Source: G963662605 sp963662605
Lineage (GTDB): Bacteria; Bacteroidota; Ignavibacteria; Ignavibacteriales; Ignavibacteriaceae
Assembly (NCBI GenBank): GCA_963662605.1
Contig: OY759785.1
Coordinates: 3,410,001 to 3,474,000, forward strand
Direction of reading: 5' to 3'
DNA length: 64,000 bases
How positions within the stretch are numbered: the first letter of the stretch is position 1; each line of letters begins with the position of its first letter. The notes under the pieces are model-generated. The model searched no databases and had not been told where the DNA came from. It saw only the letters and a program-made list of their open reading frames with translations. Positions 24,084-33,168 of the stretch are shown piece after piece. Both the position numbers and the translations under genes were made by a program.

Positions 24084-26198
24084 ATGAAAAAAGAGATTAT
24101 CGCGTATTTTAAGAAAAATCCGCACGCCAATATTAAATCAAAGCAATTAGCCGCGTTTTTGGGACTTTTCGATGATTTTGAGATCGCCGAAATGAAAGCA
24201 CAATTGCATACTTTGGTCAAAGAAGAGGTTCTTTCTAAACTGGGGAAACGCTATTCTCTCCAGATGCAAAATGATTCCGCAAAGATTACCGGACGGCTCG
24301 AAATTACCCGGCAGGGATTCGGGTTTGTCGTACCTACAAACAAAAAACTCCCCGATGTATTTATTGCTTCCCGCAATCTAAATACCGCCATGCACGGTGA
24401 CATCGTTGATGTTGCTTTGTTTGCAAAACAGAAAAAAGGCGCAAAAAATCTTGACGGCGAGATTATCCATATAGTAAAACGCAAATGGATGTCGGTATCC
24501 GGAATTTTGAAACGCAGCAAATCCGCGTACTATGTTGTGCCCGATATCCGCGAGATTCAGAATGATATATATATTGACCCCAATTCCGTCGGCAGTGCCA
24601 AAGAAGGCGACAAGGTTTTAGTCAGTGAAATAGAGTGGGATTCCCCGAACCGTGGACCGGAAGGAAAGATCACAAAAATATTCACCGATAAACACGCTCC
24701 CGAGACGGAATACATCTCCATCATGACCGAGTATAACCTGCCTTCTTCTTTTCCTGAACCGGTACTGAACGAAGTCCGGCAATTGAACATGGCAATTTCG
24801 ACAGAGGAATTGAAAAGCCGCGTTGATGTGCGGAATGAAATCGTGATGACCATTGATCCGGTTGACGCGCGGGACTTTGACGATGCTTTGTCCATTAAAA
24901 AACTTGAGAACGGTAATCTTGAAGTCGGCGTGCATATTGCCGACGTAGGGCATTATATCCCTAAAGGCGGCAAGCTTGATGAGGAAGCCATTGCTCGCGG
25001 CAACAGCGTCTACTTGTGCGGCAGGGTTATCCCCATGCTGCCGGAAATATTATCCAATGATGTCTGCTCGCTGAATCCGAATGTTGACCGGCTGACGTTC
25101 TCGGTGTTTACCGAACTTACTCCTCGTGGAAAAGTAGTTGATTATAAAATTGCGAAAAGCGTTATCAACAGCAAACGCCGCTTTACGTATGAAGAAGTTC
25201 AGGGAATCCTGACCACAAAAAAAGGTGATTACGCGAAGCAATTATTAGAGCTTCATAAGCTTGCTTTAGTGATGCGTAAAAAGAGAACGCGCGAAGGCAG
25301 TGTTAATTTCGAGACACAGGAAATCAAATTCATTCTTGACGAAAATAATTTCCCGATCGAGATTGTGAGAAATGTTTCGGATGACAGTCATAACCTTGTT
25401 GAAGAGTTTATGCTTCTTGCCAACAAAGTTATCGCGACGCACATGCAGAAAGTCATGTTTAAAAACGAGGTAATGCCTTTCGTGTACCGGATTCATGACA
25501 AACCGGACGCGGAAAAGTTGAAGAATTTCATGATTTTCCTCAAATCACTCGGATACAAGAATCTTCCTTCACCCCAGGCGATAAAGCCGAAGGTGTTAAA
25601 TGATGTCATTGAATCAACAAAAGGCAAACCCGAAGAAGTCGTGGTCAACGAGATTGCAATCCGGACTATGGCAAAAGCGGTATACTCCCCCGACAATCTG
25701 GGGCATTACGGGTTGGGTTTCCAATATTACACGCACTTCACTTCACCTATCCGGCGATATTCGGATCTGCTCGTCCACCGTATTATTTTTGCCGTTATAT
25801 CCGGCAAAAAGCAGCCGCTGTATTCATGGAAAGAGTTGAAAGAACTTTGCGAACATATTTCCTTTACCGAGCGCAATGCTGTTGAAGCTGAACGTCAATC
25901 TATCAAGCTCAAACAGATTCAATTCATGCGCAAATTTATAGGCGAAGAATTTAAAGCGGTAATTTCAGGTGTTGCAAATTTTGGAATATTTGTGGAAATT
26001 ATTGACTACTTATCTGAAGGATTGATACGGCTGCGTGATATGCAGAGCGACTACTTTATCTATGATGAAAAGAAGTATGCTTTAGTCGGTAAACGAACCG
26101 GGAAAACATACCGCTTAGGCGATCAGGTAAATGTAAAATTAGTCCGGATAGACGAGACAAAATTAGAAATGGATTTCCTCCTTATTGAAGAGGATTAG
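24084..26198 (+). CDS. rnr: Ribonuclease R (3'-5' exoribonuclease)
   Basis: A 704-aa RNase II/R family enzyme. An N-terminal winged-helix-like region (1-60) is followed by cold-shock/OB domains, the RNB catalytic domain (about 250-580) with the Mg2+-binding motif TIDPVDARDFDDALS (about 257-271; four Asp), and a C-terminal S1 domain (about 625-704: GEEFKAVISGVANFGIFVEI). It degrades structured mRNA, rRNA and tRNA processively. Length is typical of RNase R without the long Lys-rich tail of E. coli. It is followed by the protease-barrel gene after 24 nt, so the two may be co-transcribed. Confidence 0.95.
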   Translation: MKKEIIAYFKKNPHANIKSKQLAAFLGLFDDFEIAEMKAQLHTLVKEEVLSKLGKRYSLQMQNDSAKITGRLEITRQGFGFVVPTNKKLPDVFIASRNLNTAMHGDIVDVALFAKQKKGAKNLDGEIIHIVKRKWMSVSGILKRSKSAYYVVPDIREIQNDIYIDPNSVGSAKEGDKVLVSEIEWDSPNRGPEGKITKIFTDKHAPETEYISIMTEYNLPSSFPEPVLNEVRQLNMAISTEELKSRVDVRNEIVMTIDPVDARDFDDALSIKKLENGNLEVGVHIADVGHYIPKGGKLDEEAIARGNSVYLCGRVIPMLPEILSNDVCSLNPNVDRLTFSVFTELTPRGKVVDYKIAKSVINSKRRFTYEEVQGILTTKKGDYAKQLLELHKLALVMRKKRTREGSVNFETQEIKFILDENNFPIEIVRNVSDDSHNLVEEFMLLANKVIATHMQKVMFKNEVMPFVYRIHDKPDAEKLKNFMIFLKSLGYKNLPSPQAIKPKVLNDVIESTKGKPEEVVVNEIAIRTMAKAVYSPDNLGHYGLGFQYYTHFTSPIRRYSDLLVHRIIFAVISGKKQPLYSWKELKELCEHISFTERNAVEAERQSIKLKQIQFMRKFIGEEFKAVISGVANFGIFVEIIDYLSEGLIRLRDMQSDYFIYDEKKYALVGKRTGKTYRLGDQVNVKLVRIDETKLEMDFLLIEED

Positions 26199-26222
26199 TT
26201 TTTACCTCAACAGAGATGACTC

Positions 26223-29200
26223 ATGAAGCATAAAACACGCAGATTTTATAACGCGTTTTTAATTCTTATTTCATTTATTGTAATGAATGCGGCAGCGTTA
26301 GGACAGTTCGGACAGAATAAAGTCCAGTATAGAGACCATACCTGGTACTACATTCAAACAAAGCACTTTGATATTTACTTCTCGCAAGAAGGCAGCCCTA
26401 TTACCGAGTTTGCAGCCGCTGCTGCAGAGGAAGCATTAACCTCCATCCAGAGTAAATTGAACTACGCGATAAACAACCGGATTATCTTTATCATCTACAA
26501 TTCGCAAGCTGAGTTTCAGGAGACCAATGTTACCGATGAGTATTTATCCGAAGGTATCGGCGGCTTTACGGAAATGTTTAAGAACCGTGTAGTTCTCCCC
26601 TTCACCGGCAATTATAAAATGTTCCGGCATGTTATTCACCATGAATTAGTGCATGCTGTTATCAATGATATGTTTTACGGCGGCTCTATTCAAAATGTAC
26701 TCACCAACAACGTGCAGATACAAATACCGTTATGGTTTAATGAAGGACTTGCAGAATATCTTTCTTTAGGGTGGGACTCCAACACCGATATGTACATCAG
26801 GGATGCAATCGGGAATGACAACCTTCCCGATATTGAGGGGCTTAACGGATATGCGGCTTATCGCGGCGGGCAGTCAGTTTTTTACTATATCTCGCAAAAA
26901 TACGGTGATGAAAAAATCGGTGAGCTTGTCAACAAAATGAAGGGAAAGGGAAATTTTGAAGCAGGCCTGGATGCCTCATTGGGTTTAAAAACCGATGAGC
27001 TGAGTGAACGCTGGAAAAAGTTTTTAAAGAAACGCTTCTGGCCTGATGTCAGTTTTTATCAGGATCCTGATGAATTTGCGAAACGACTGACTAATCATAA
27101 AAAGGACGGCGGATTTTACAATACCAGTCCCGCAATTTCACCCAAGGGTGATAAAGTTTCGTTCATCTCAAATCGCGATGTATTCTTTGATGTATATATC
27201 ATGAGTTCACAGGACGGTAAAATTATTAAGCGCGTCATCAAAGGTAATCGCTCAGCCGACTTCGAAGAATTAAATATACTTACACCAGGACTTACTTGGT
27301 CGCCGGACGGGACAAAGATTGCATTAGGTGCTAAGAGTAACGGCGAGGAAGTTATTTACATTATTGACGTTGAATCGGAAGATATTGATATACTTCCCTA
27401 TACATTCTACGGTATGGGTACGGTGCGGTGGTCGCCCGACGGTAAAAAACTGGCGTTCGCAGGACAAAGCGCCGTGCAATCTGATATTTTCATCTATGAC
27501 TTCGAAACAAAGAAAATAAAAAACCTTACCCAGGATGTTTTTACCGATGCTGATCCAACCTGGTCACCCGACGGTAAAACGATTTATTTTGTTTCAGACA
27601 GAGGCGACAAACTTGTTACGAAGGATCAAACTTTTAGAATGACTAAGCATGATTATCACCAGAACGATATTTATGCCGTTGATATTGAATCCTCTACCAT
27701 CAGCAGGATTACTGCGACACTCAATAACGATGAGTCCTCACCTGTATGCAGTCCCGATGGAAAAGAAATGTTGTTCATCTCGGATAAAAACGGCATTAAC
27801 AACATTTTCAAAATCGCTTTAAATGGATCAGTATACAGTGATAGCAGCAGCAGTTACACGCCCATTACCAATTCATTAAACGGACTGTATCAACTGTCAA
27901 CCTCTGCCGATGGAAAGAAAATCGTATTCACTTCAATGTATCAGTCAGCTTACGATGTATTTCTTATGACGAATCCGTTCGACATGAAATTAAAGCAGGA
28001 TACACTAAAGCCGACACTTTATACGAGCGAGCTATTACAGCCGGTGAAAAAAGGGACTATCGTTCCGGCTGCCGAAACTATCGCCAAAGCCGATACTACG
28101 AAGAACAGCGACTCCCCTTTCTTTACCGGGCAATATGTTGATTCAACAAATACCGGCAGCGCTAAACCCAAAGTTGATTTTGATAATTATGTTTTCGGTG
28201 AGAGTAACTATTATAAAGGCACGGTTATCAAGGACACCATGAAATTTGCTCCGGCAAACAATCTGGACACCGCCGGAAATTATCGTGTCAACCGTTACAA
28301 AGTCACATTCTCAACCGACATTGTGTATGCAAACGCGGGATTCAGTACGCTATACGGACTTGAAGGAACAACGGTATTATCGTTCAGTGATATATTGGGT
28401 AATCACCGGATAATTGCACAGACAAGTCTGCAAATAGATTTAAAGAATAGCGACTACGGGCTGGCTTATTATTATCTGCCGGGTCGTTTGAATGTCGGCG
28501 TTGAATCATTTCATCTTGCCCGCTTTGTATATCTCGACAGGGATGGATATTCCAACCTATTCCGTTTTAGAAACTATGGCGGAGTGCTTTCATTCAGCTA
28601 TCCGATCAACCGTTTCTACAGATTTGATTTCGGGGTAAGTTTCCTTAATGTTACCGCGGATAATCTGGATCAGCCGGACGACAGTTTTGGGAAGGCAACG
28701 TACTTAATGCCGAATGCCGCATTTGTTCATGACAATACGATATTCGGATATACCTCACCGATTGAAGGCACCCGCTACCGTTTTGATGTTCTCGGCAACC
28801 CAGTACATTACAGTAAAGATCCGTATAAAGATCAAACATTCTTCTCTGCTATTGGTGATTACCGGACCTATCTTCGTTTCTGGTATGATTACTCTTTTGC
28901 AATTAAATTCTCCGGCGGATACTCGGGCGGCAGCGTTATTAACCGTCAGAAGTTCTTTATCGGCGGCATTGAGAACTGGATCAACCGCCGCTTTGCGACT
29001 CTTGATGTACCGGTAAACTCCACATCCAATTTTGCATTTATGACTGCCGTGCTTCCGTTGCGCGGTTATGATTACGCCGAGCAAAGCGGTTCGATGTACG
29101 GCATTACTAATTTTGAATTCAGGTTCCCGCTTATCCGTTATCTGCTTTCCGGAATTCCTTTACAGTTTCGTAATATTCTGGGTGTTGCCTTCGTGGATGC

Positions 29201-29426
29201 AGGTTCAGCATGGGGTTATAGTTTGAATAACGAATACCGAAACCTCCAGCTTTTCAAGAAGGATCCGGAGAAGGGACTCATGACCAAAGACCTCCTCATG
29301 GGAACCGGTGTCGGCGCCCGTATGTATTTCCTCTACTTCCTGCTCAGGTTTGATGTCGCCTGGAAATACGATTTCAACAGGTTTTCACAGCCAGTTTATT
29401 ACTTCTCGCTCGGAACGGATTTTTAG
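26223..29426 (+). CDS. Outer-membrane protein: peptidase MA-like + TolB-like propeller + Omp85-type barrel
   Basis: A 1067-aa protein with a signal peptide (about 1-27). A gluzincin peptidase MA-like domain has the zinc motif HHELVHAV at about residue 140 and NEGLAEYL at about 173. Several PD40/WD40-like beta-propeller repeats (about 300-600) have characteristic SPDGTKIAL, SPDGKKLAF and SPDGKTIYF signatures. A C-terminal region (about 690-1067) resembles a surface-antigen/BamA-like beta-barrel, ending in alternating aromatics and a final Phe. Comparable proteins in Bacteroidota are often labelled TolB-like. A surface- or periplasm-facing protease tethered to a barrel is inferred. Whether the protease acts on cell-envelope or exported proteins is unknown. 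Confidence 0.8.
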   Translation: MKHKTRRFYNAFLILISFIVMNAAALGQFGQNKVQYRDHTWYYIQTKHFDIYFSQEGSPITEFAAAAAEEALTSIQSKLNYAINNRIIFIIYNSQAEFQETNVTDEYLSEGIGGFTEMFKNRVVLPFTGNYKMFRHVIHHELVHAVINDMFYGGSIQNVLTNNVQIQIPLWFNEGLAEYLSLGWDSNTDMYIRDAIGNDNLPDIEGLNGYAAYRGGQSVFYYISQKYGDEKIGELVNKMKGKGNFEAGLDASLGLKTDELSERWKKFLKKRFWPDVSFYQDPDEFAKRLTNHKKDGGFYNTSPAISPKGDKVSFISNRDVFFDVYIMSSQDGKIIKRVIKGNRSADFEELNILTPGLTWSPDGTKIALGAKSNGEEVIYIIDVESEDIDILPYTFYGMGTVRWSPDGKKLAFAGQSAVQSDIFIYDFETKKIKNLTQDVFTDADPTWSPDGKTIYFVSDRGDKLVTKDQTFRMTKHDYHQNDIYAVDIESSTISRITATLNNDESSPVCSPDGKEMLFISDKNGINNIFKIALNGSVYSDSSSSYTPITNSLNGLYQLSTSADGKKIVFTSMYQSAYDVFLMTNPFDMKLKQDTLKPTLYTSELLQPVKKGTIVPAAETIAKADTTKNSDSPFFTGQYVDSTNTGSAKPKVDFDNYVFGESNYYKGTVIKDTMKFAPANNLDTAGNYRVNRYKVTFSTDIVYANAGFSTLYGLEGTTVLSFSDILGNHRIIAQTSLQIDLKNSDYGLAYYYLPGRLNVGVESFHLARFVYLDRDGYSNLFRFRNYGGVLSFSYPINRFYRFDFGVSFLNVTADNLDQPDDSFGKATYLMPNAAFVHDNTIFGYTSPIEGTRYRFDVLGNPVHYSKDPYKDQTFFSAIGDYRTYLRFWYDYSFAIKFSGGYSGGSVINRQKFFIGGIENWINRRFATLDVPVNSTSNFAFMTAVLPLRGYDYAEQSGSMYGITNFEFRFPLIRYLLSGIPLQFRNILGVAFVDAGSAWGYSLNNEYRNLQLFKKDPEKGLMTKDLLMGTGVGARMYFLYFLLRFDVAWKYDFNRFSQPVYYFSLGTDF

Positions 29427-29436
29427 TTTTCGATTT

Positions 29437-29466
29437 CCTAACCCATGGCTTAAGCCATGGGTTAGG
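29437..29466 (+). terminator. 30-nt perfect palindrome after the barrel gene
   Basis: The arms CCTAACCCATGGCTT and AAGCCATGGGTTAGG are perfect inverted repeats with no spacer, 10 nt past the stop codon. No T run follows, so it is either an unconventional terminator or a palindromic repeat. Confidence 0.5.
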
Positions 29467-29617
29467 AATATCGGATCAAAACGTCATCATTTTTACCTAC
29501 CGTACCCCCACCCGGAACCTCTCCCAACCCAAAAGCATCTAATCAAGCCTTGTTTATGAACAGGAAAATGTCTCATTTTTTCCTTATATTTTAAGGTTAA
29601 AGAAAGATTTTTATCGG

Positions 29618-30661
29618 ATGTTTGACGAAAAATTGACAGAACGGGAAAGGAATGTACTCCGGTACATTATTCAGCAGTTCATTCTGACTGCCTCTCCGGT
29701 CGGGTCGAGAAATATGACTAAGCGTTATGACCTGAATTTCTCCCCCGCAACCGTTCGCAATATTATGTCCGATCTGGAAGATTCCGGGTTCATCAATCAT
29801 CCGCATACATCAGCAGGACGGGTGCCGACTGATAAAGGATACCGCTTTTATGTTGATTCGCTAATGCAGGTTGATCCGTTCGGGATTGATACGCTTGCAA
29901 TATCATCGCAGCTGGATGCTTTGCGGCAAAACCAGCCTGATGAGCTGCTTTCATTGGCATCGAGAATTCTCAGCAGCATTACTCATCAACTTGCCTGCGT
30001 GCTCTACCCTAAGTTGGATAGCGGAATTTTAGAAAAGATCCAGCTTGTCTGGCTCAGTTCGACAAGAATGCTGGTCGTTATCAGTATTTCTTCGGGAATG
30101 GTAAAAACGATTACCATCGAGATTAATGTTGAGATAAACGAAACACAGATCAGCAGGGTTCAGGAACTGCTGAACGAACGGTTATCCGGATTGGCGTTGA
30201 GCGAAATCCGCAATACGTTCCACGACAGGCTGAAAGATTTTACCGACGATCTGCATCCGATACTCTCAATTTTCTTTGACTCCGTCGACAAGATTTTTGC
30301 GGATGCCCGCTCAAACGATAAAGCCATTATTTCAGGTGCCGGACAGCTTTTAAAACAGCCGGAATTTGAAAATCCGGAACGATTTCAGAGTGTCGTTCAG
30401 TTAATTGAAGATAAAGATATAATAATACACGTTTTTGAAAAATCCGTATCAGCAGCACAGAATAACGTTGCCGTAACCATCGGCTCTGAGAATTTAATCC
30501 CCGAATTGGGTGATTTCAGTCTCGTTACAAAAGAGTATGAAGTAGGCGATGTTAAAGGAACTCTGGGAGTCGTTGGCCCCAAACGTATGGAGTATGATAA
30601 GATAGTTGCCATAGTTGATTATGTAGCCACGATGCTGACACAGATATTAACGAATAAATAG
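29618..30661 (+). CDS. hrcA: Heat-inducible transcription repressor HrcA
   Basis: A 347-aa repressor. The N-terminal winged helix (about 1-75) includes LTERERNVLRYIIQQFI and the recognition segment SPATVRNIMSDLEDSGFINHPHTSAGRVPTDKGYR-type signature (quoted in part), diagnostic of HrcA. A GAF-like and dimerisation region follows. HrcA binds CIRCE inverted repeats and is assisted by GroEL. It is the first gene of hrcA-grpE-dnaJ (gaps of 8 and 3 nt). No CIRCE sequence is visible in the 190 nt upstream, so the operon itself may not be HrcA-autoregulated. Confidence 0.95.
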   Translation: MFDEKLTERERNVLRYIIQQFILTASPVGSRNMTKRYDLNFSPATVRNIMSDLEDSGFINHPHTSAGRVPTDKGYRFYVDSLMQVDPFGIDTLAISSQLDALRQNQPDELLSLASRILSSITHQLACVLYPKLDSGILEKIQLVWLSSTRMLVVISISSGMVKTITIEINVEINETQISRVQELLNERLSGLALSEIRNTFHDRLKDFTDDLHPILSIFFDSVDKIFADARSNDKAIISGAGQLLKQPEFENPERFQSVVQLIEDKDIIIHVFEKSVSAAQNNVAVTIGSENLIPELGDFSLVTKEYEVGDVKGTLGVVGPKRMEYDKIVAIVDYVATMLTQILTNK

Positions 30662-30669
30662 GTGATAGA

Positions 30670-31299
30670 ATGGAAACAAATAACGAAGAAATGAAAGAAG
30701 AATTACAACAACCCGAGGAGCAGAAAACTGAGACACAGGAAGATGCCGCTCCCGCAGCTAATGAACAAGAAGATGAAATGATACGTACAAAAAAAGAATT
30801 AAAAGCGTCTATTGAAAAACTTGAAGCTGAACGTGATGAAATGAAAGACAAGTTCATCCGTAAGGTTGCCGAATTTGACAATTATAAAAGAAGAACCGAA
30901 CAGGAACAGCAGAATTTATTCCGCTATGCCGGCGAACAGCTCGCGGTAAAAATATTGCCTGTCGTTGACGACCTGGAAAGATCATTGCAGCACGCGGATG
31001 ATACCACCGACGTAAAAACATTTGTTCAAGGTGTTCAGCTGATCTATGATAAATTCGTCAAAATCCTGAACGATCAGGGTATCTCAAAAATGCAATCCGT
31101 CGGAACAGCTTTTGATGTAGCGTTTCATGATGCTCTTATGCAGATGCCTTCAGATCAGGCCGCACCTAACACGGTGCTTCAGGAAGTCCTTCCGGGATAT
31201 TTATATAAAGACAAAGTTTTACGTCATGCTCAGGTAATCGTTTCTGCCGAGTCCGAAGATGCACCGGCCGATACACAGAATGAAGGAAGCAAGGAATAA
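30670..31299 (+). CDS. grpE: Nucleotide exchange factor GrpE
   Basis: A 209-aa protein with an acidic low-complexity N-terminus (1-40, Glu/Gln-rich), a long coiled coil (about 40-85) and the GrpE head with FIRKVAEFDNYKRRTEQE, ILPVVDDLERSL and the terminal VLRHAQVIVS signature. It releases ADP from DnaK. It lies between hrcA and dnaJ; dnaK is not in the window. Confidence 0.95.
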   Translation: METNNEEMKEELQQPEEQKTETQEDAAPAANEQEDEMIRTKKELKASIEKLEAERDEMKDKFIRKVAEFDNYKRRTEQEQQNLFRYAGEQLAVKILPVVDDLERSLQHADDTTDVKTFVQGVQLIYDKFVKILNDQGISKMQSVGTAFDVAFHDALMQMPSDQAAPNTVLQEVLPGYLYKDKVLRHAQVIVSAESEDAPADTQNEGSKE

Positions 31300-31302
31300 G
31301 TT

Positions 31303-32457
31303 ATGGATAAACGGGATTATTACGAGGTACTTGGCGTATCAAAATCAGCTTCCAAGGACGAGATAAAGAAAGCGTATCGAAAAATCGCGATGGATAATCA
31401 TCCCGATCGCAACCCTGATAATAAAGAAGCGGAAGAGAGATTTAAAGAAGCATCTGAAGCATATGAAATTTTGAGTGATGAAGAGAAACGAGCAAAATAC
31501 GACCGCTACGGACACAGCGGCCTGCGTGGTGGACAGGATTATCATGGCTACTCAAACATGAATGATATCTTCTCGCAATTCTCCGATATATTCGGCGGAG
31601 GTGGATCTATCTTTGACGATATATTCGGCGGCGGTTCCACTCAACGAGGAAGAGGCGGCAGACGCGGTGCCGGAACACCGGGTTCGGATTTGCGTGTTAC
31701 TCTGAAATTAACCCTTGAAGAAATCGCCACAGGCACGACAAAGAAAGTTAAGATCAGAAAGCATGTTACATGCGATAGCTGCAGCGGCAGCGGATCAGAA
31801 GGCGGTGCCGCACTAAAAACATGTCCTACCTGTAAAGGCAGCGGCGAAGTGCGTCAGGTTTCGCGCTCGGTATTCGGACAGTTTGTCAACATCCAGCCAT
31901 GCTCAACCTGCGGCGGTGAAGGTTCAATAGTAGATAAACCATGCCGTAAGTGTCAGGGCAGCGGCCGCGTACAGGATGAAGCAACGGTTAAAATTAATGT
32001 TCCTGCCGGAGTAAGTGAAGGTAGCTACATGACTCTGCGCGGCGAAGGCAACGCGGGACAAAGAACCGGAACGCCCGGAGATATAATCGTGATATTTCAG
32101 GAAGTGCCGCATGAATATTTCAGACGTGAAGGTGACGATATTCTTTACGAGTTGTATGTCAGCTTCCCAGACATTGTTCTCGGTGCGGAATACGATGTGC
32201 CTACGCTGACCGGTAAAGCCCGCTTAAAAATTGATGCCGGTACGCAGCCGGGTAAATTGTTACGCATGCGGGAAAAAGGCGTTCAGCACCTAAACAGGCA
32301 TGGCGCAGGCGATGAGCTTGTCCGTATAAATGTTATTGTGCCCAAGAAGGTAAACGCAAAGGAAAAAGAAATTCTGAAAGAATTGCTGAATCAGCCGAAT
32401 ATCAATCCAAACAAAACTTCGGATGAAAGCGGATTCTTCAATCGCTTCACAAAATAA
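31303..32457 (+). CDS. dnaJ: Chaperone protein DnaJ
   Basis: A 384-aa type I J-protein. The J domain (1-70) has the DnaK-stimulating HPD (DNHPDRNPD, about residues 31-39). A Gly/Phe-rich linker (about 75-135) follows, then four CxxCxGxG zinc repeats (about 150-220: CDSCSGSG, CPTCKGSG, CSTCGGEG, CRKCQGSG) and the C-terminal substrate-binding domains. It delivers clients to DnaK. It starts 3 nt after grpE. Confidence 0.96.
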   Translation: MDKRDYYEVLGVSKSASKDEIKKAYRKIAMDNHPDRNPDNKEAEERFKEASEAYEILSDEEKRAKYDRYGHSGLRGGQDYHGYSNMNDIFSQFSDIFGGGGSIFDDIFGGGSTQRGRGGRRGAGTPGSDLRVTLKLTLEEIATGTTKKVKIRKHVTCDSCSGSGSEGGAALKTCPTCKGSGEVRQVSRSVFGQFVNIQPCSTCGGEGSIVDKPCRKCQGSGRVQDEATVKINVPAGVSEGSYMTLRGEGNAGQRTGTPGDIIVIFQEVPHEYFRREGDDILYELYVSFPDIVLGAEYDVPTLTGKARLKIDAGTQPGKLLRMREKGVQHLNRHGAGDELVRINVIVPKKVNAKEKEILKELLNQPNINPNKTSDESGFFNRFTK

Positions 32458-32477
32458 AAATTTTTTTGGGGGGAGTT

Positions 32478-32966
32478 ATGAAATTCATCAATCGTCTGGC
32501 GGATAAGTACGGATTTACAAGCGAAGAACTAAAAGTTATTTTGTTCTTCATAGTACTTATCGCCGCCGGGGCGGTGTACAAATTAAGTACGGGGCAAAAC
32601 ACTTCGCACGATAATCATACTTATTCAAAACAGGACAGCCTTTTCTTTCAAATACTCGGCGACACCAATGCCGTTGCAATCCGGCATGATAGTCTATTCC
32701 AATCAGCAGATTCAGTTTCAGGTTTGGCAGCCGTAAAGAGGGAGTCGCCGCATAAAGGCAGCATACCGGAGAAATCAATTAACATTAATACAGCATCGGT
32801 AAAAGAACTTTCGCTGCTGCCGGGAGTCGGAGATAAAACCGCAGAAAAGATTGTTGCGTACAGAAATCAGATAGGTGCTTTTAGAAGTCTCGATCAGATA
32901 ATGGATGTGAAGGGAATCGGTGTGAAAAAATTTGAAAAAATGAAACGGTTTATTGTAATACGATAA
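32478..32966 (+). CDS. ComEA-like helix-hairpin-helix protein
   Basis: A 162-aa protein with one transmembrane helix near the N-terminus (VILFFIVLIAAGAVYKL, about 19-35), a polar linker and a C-terminal double helix-hairpin-helix domain (about 95-162) with INTASVKELSLLPGVGDKTAEKIV. This is the ComEA pattern of a membrane-anchored DNA-binding protein used in DNA uptake. I start at the ATG at 32478 because it has a strong GGGGGGAG ribosome-binding site 3-10 nt upstream; an in-frame TTG at 32466 is weaker. It follows dnaJ after 20 nt. No other competence genes are near. Confidence 0.85.
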   Translation: MKFINRLADKYGFTSEELKVILFFIVLIAAGAVYKLSTGQNTSHDNHTYSKQDSLFFQILGDTNAVAIRHDSLFQSADSVSGLAAVKRESPHKGSIPEKSININTASVKELSLLPGVGDKTAEKIVAYRNQIGAFRSLDQIMDVKGIGVKKFEKMKRFIVIR

Positions 32967-33014
32967 AGCCAGCTCAATGCAGCAATTGCTGTATTCAGAA
33001 AGTATTTTTTCTCC

Positions 33015-33129
33015 TGTCATTCTCGCGAAAGCGAGAATCCATGAGTTGAGTAATCGGAACTTTTAGATAAAATTTCAGTGATGAGAATGGGATATGAAGA
33101 ACTGGATTCCCGCTTTCGCGGGAATGACA
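33015..33129. repeat. Interspersed inverted repeat of the GTCATTCYCGCGAAAGCG type
   Basis: The left arm TGTCATTCTCGCGAAAGCG continues to AATCCA (33015-33041). The right arm TGGATTCCCGCTTTCGCGGG continues to AATGACA (33103-33129). They are separated by about 60 nt, and each arm is itself a small hairpin. Similar sequences are known as intergenic repeats in many bacteria. Confidence 0.8.
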
Positions 33130-33131
33130 AT

Positions 33132-33168
33132 AAAAATAAAAGCCGGCATCAAGCCGGCTTTTATTTTT
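33132..33168 (-). terminator. Terminator of fcl
   Basis: A 16-bp stem whose arms are AAAAATAAAAGCCGGC and GCCGGCTTTTATTTTT with a 5-nt loop. It touches the fcl stop codon and is symmetric, so it can also stop transcription coming from the ComEA-like gene. Confidence 0.9.
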
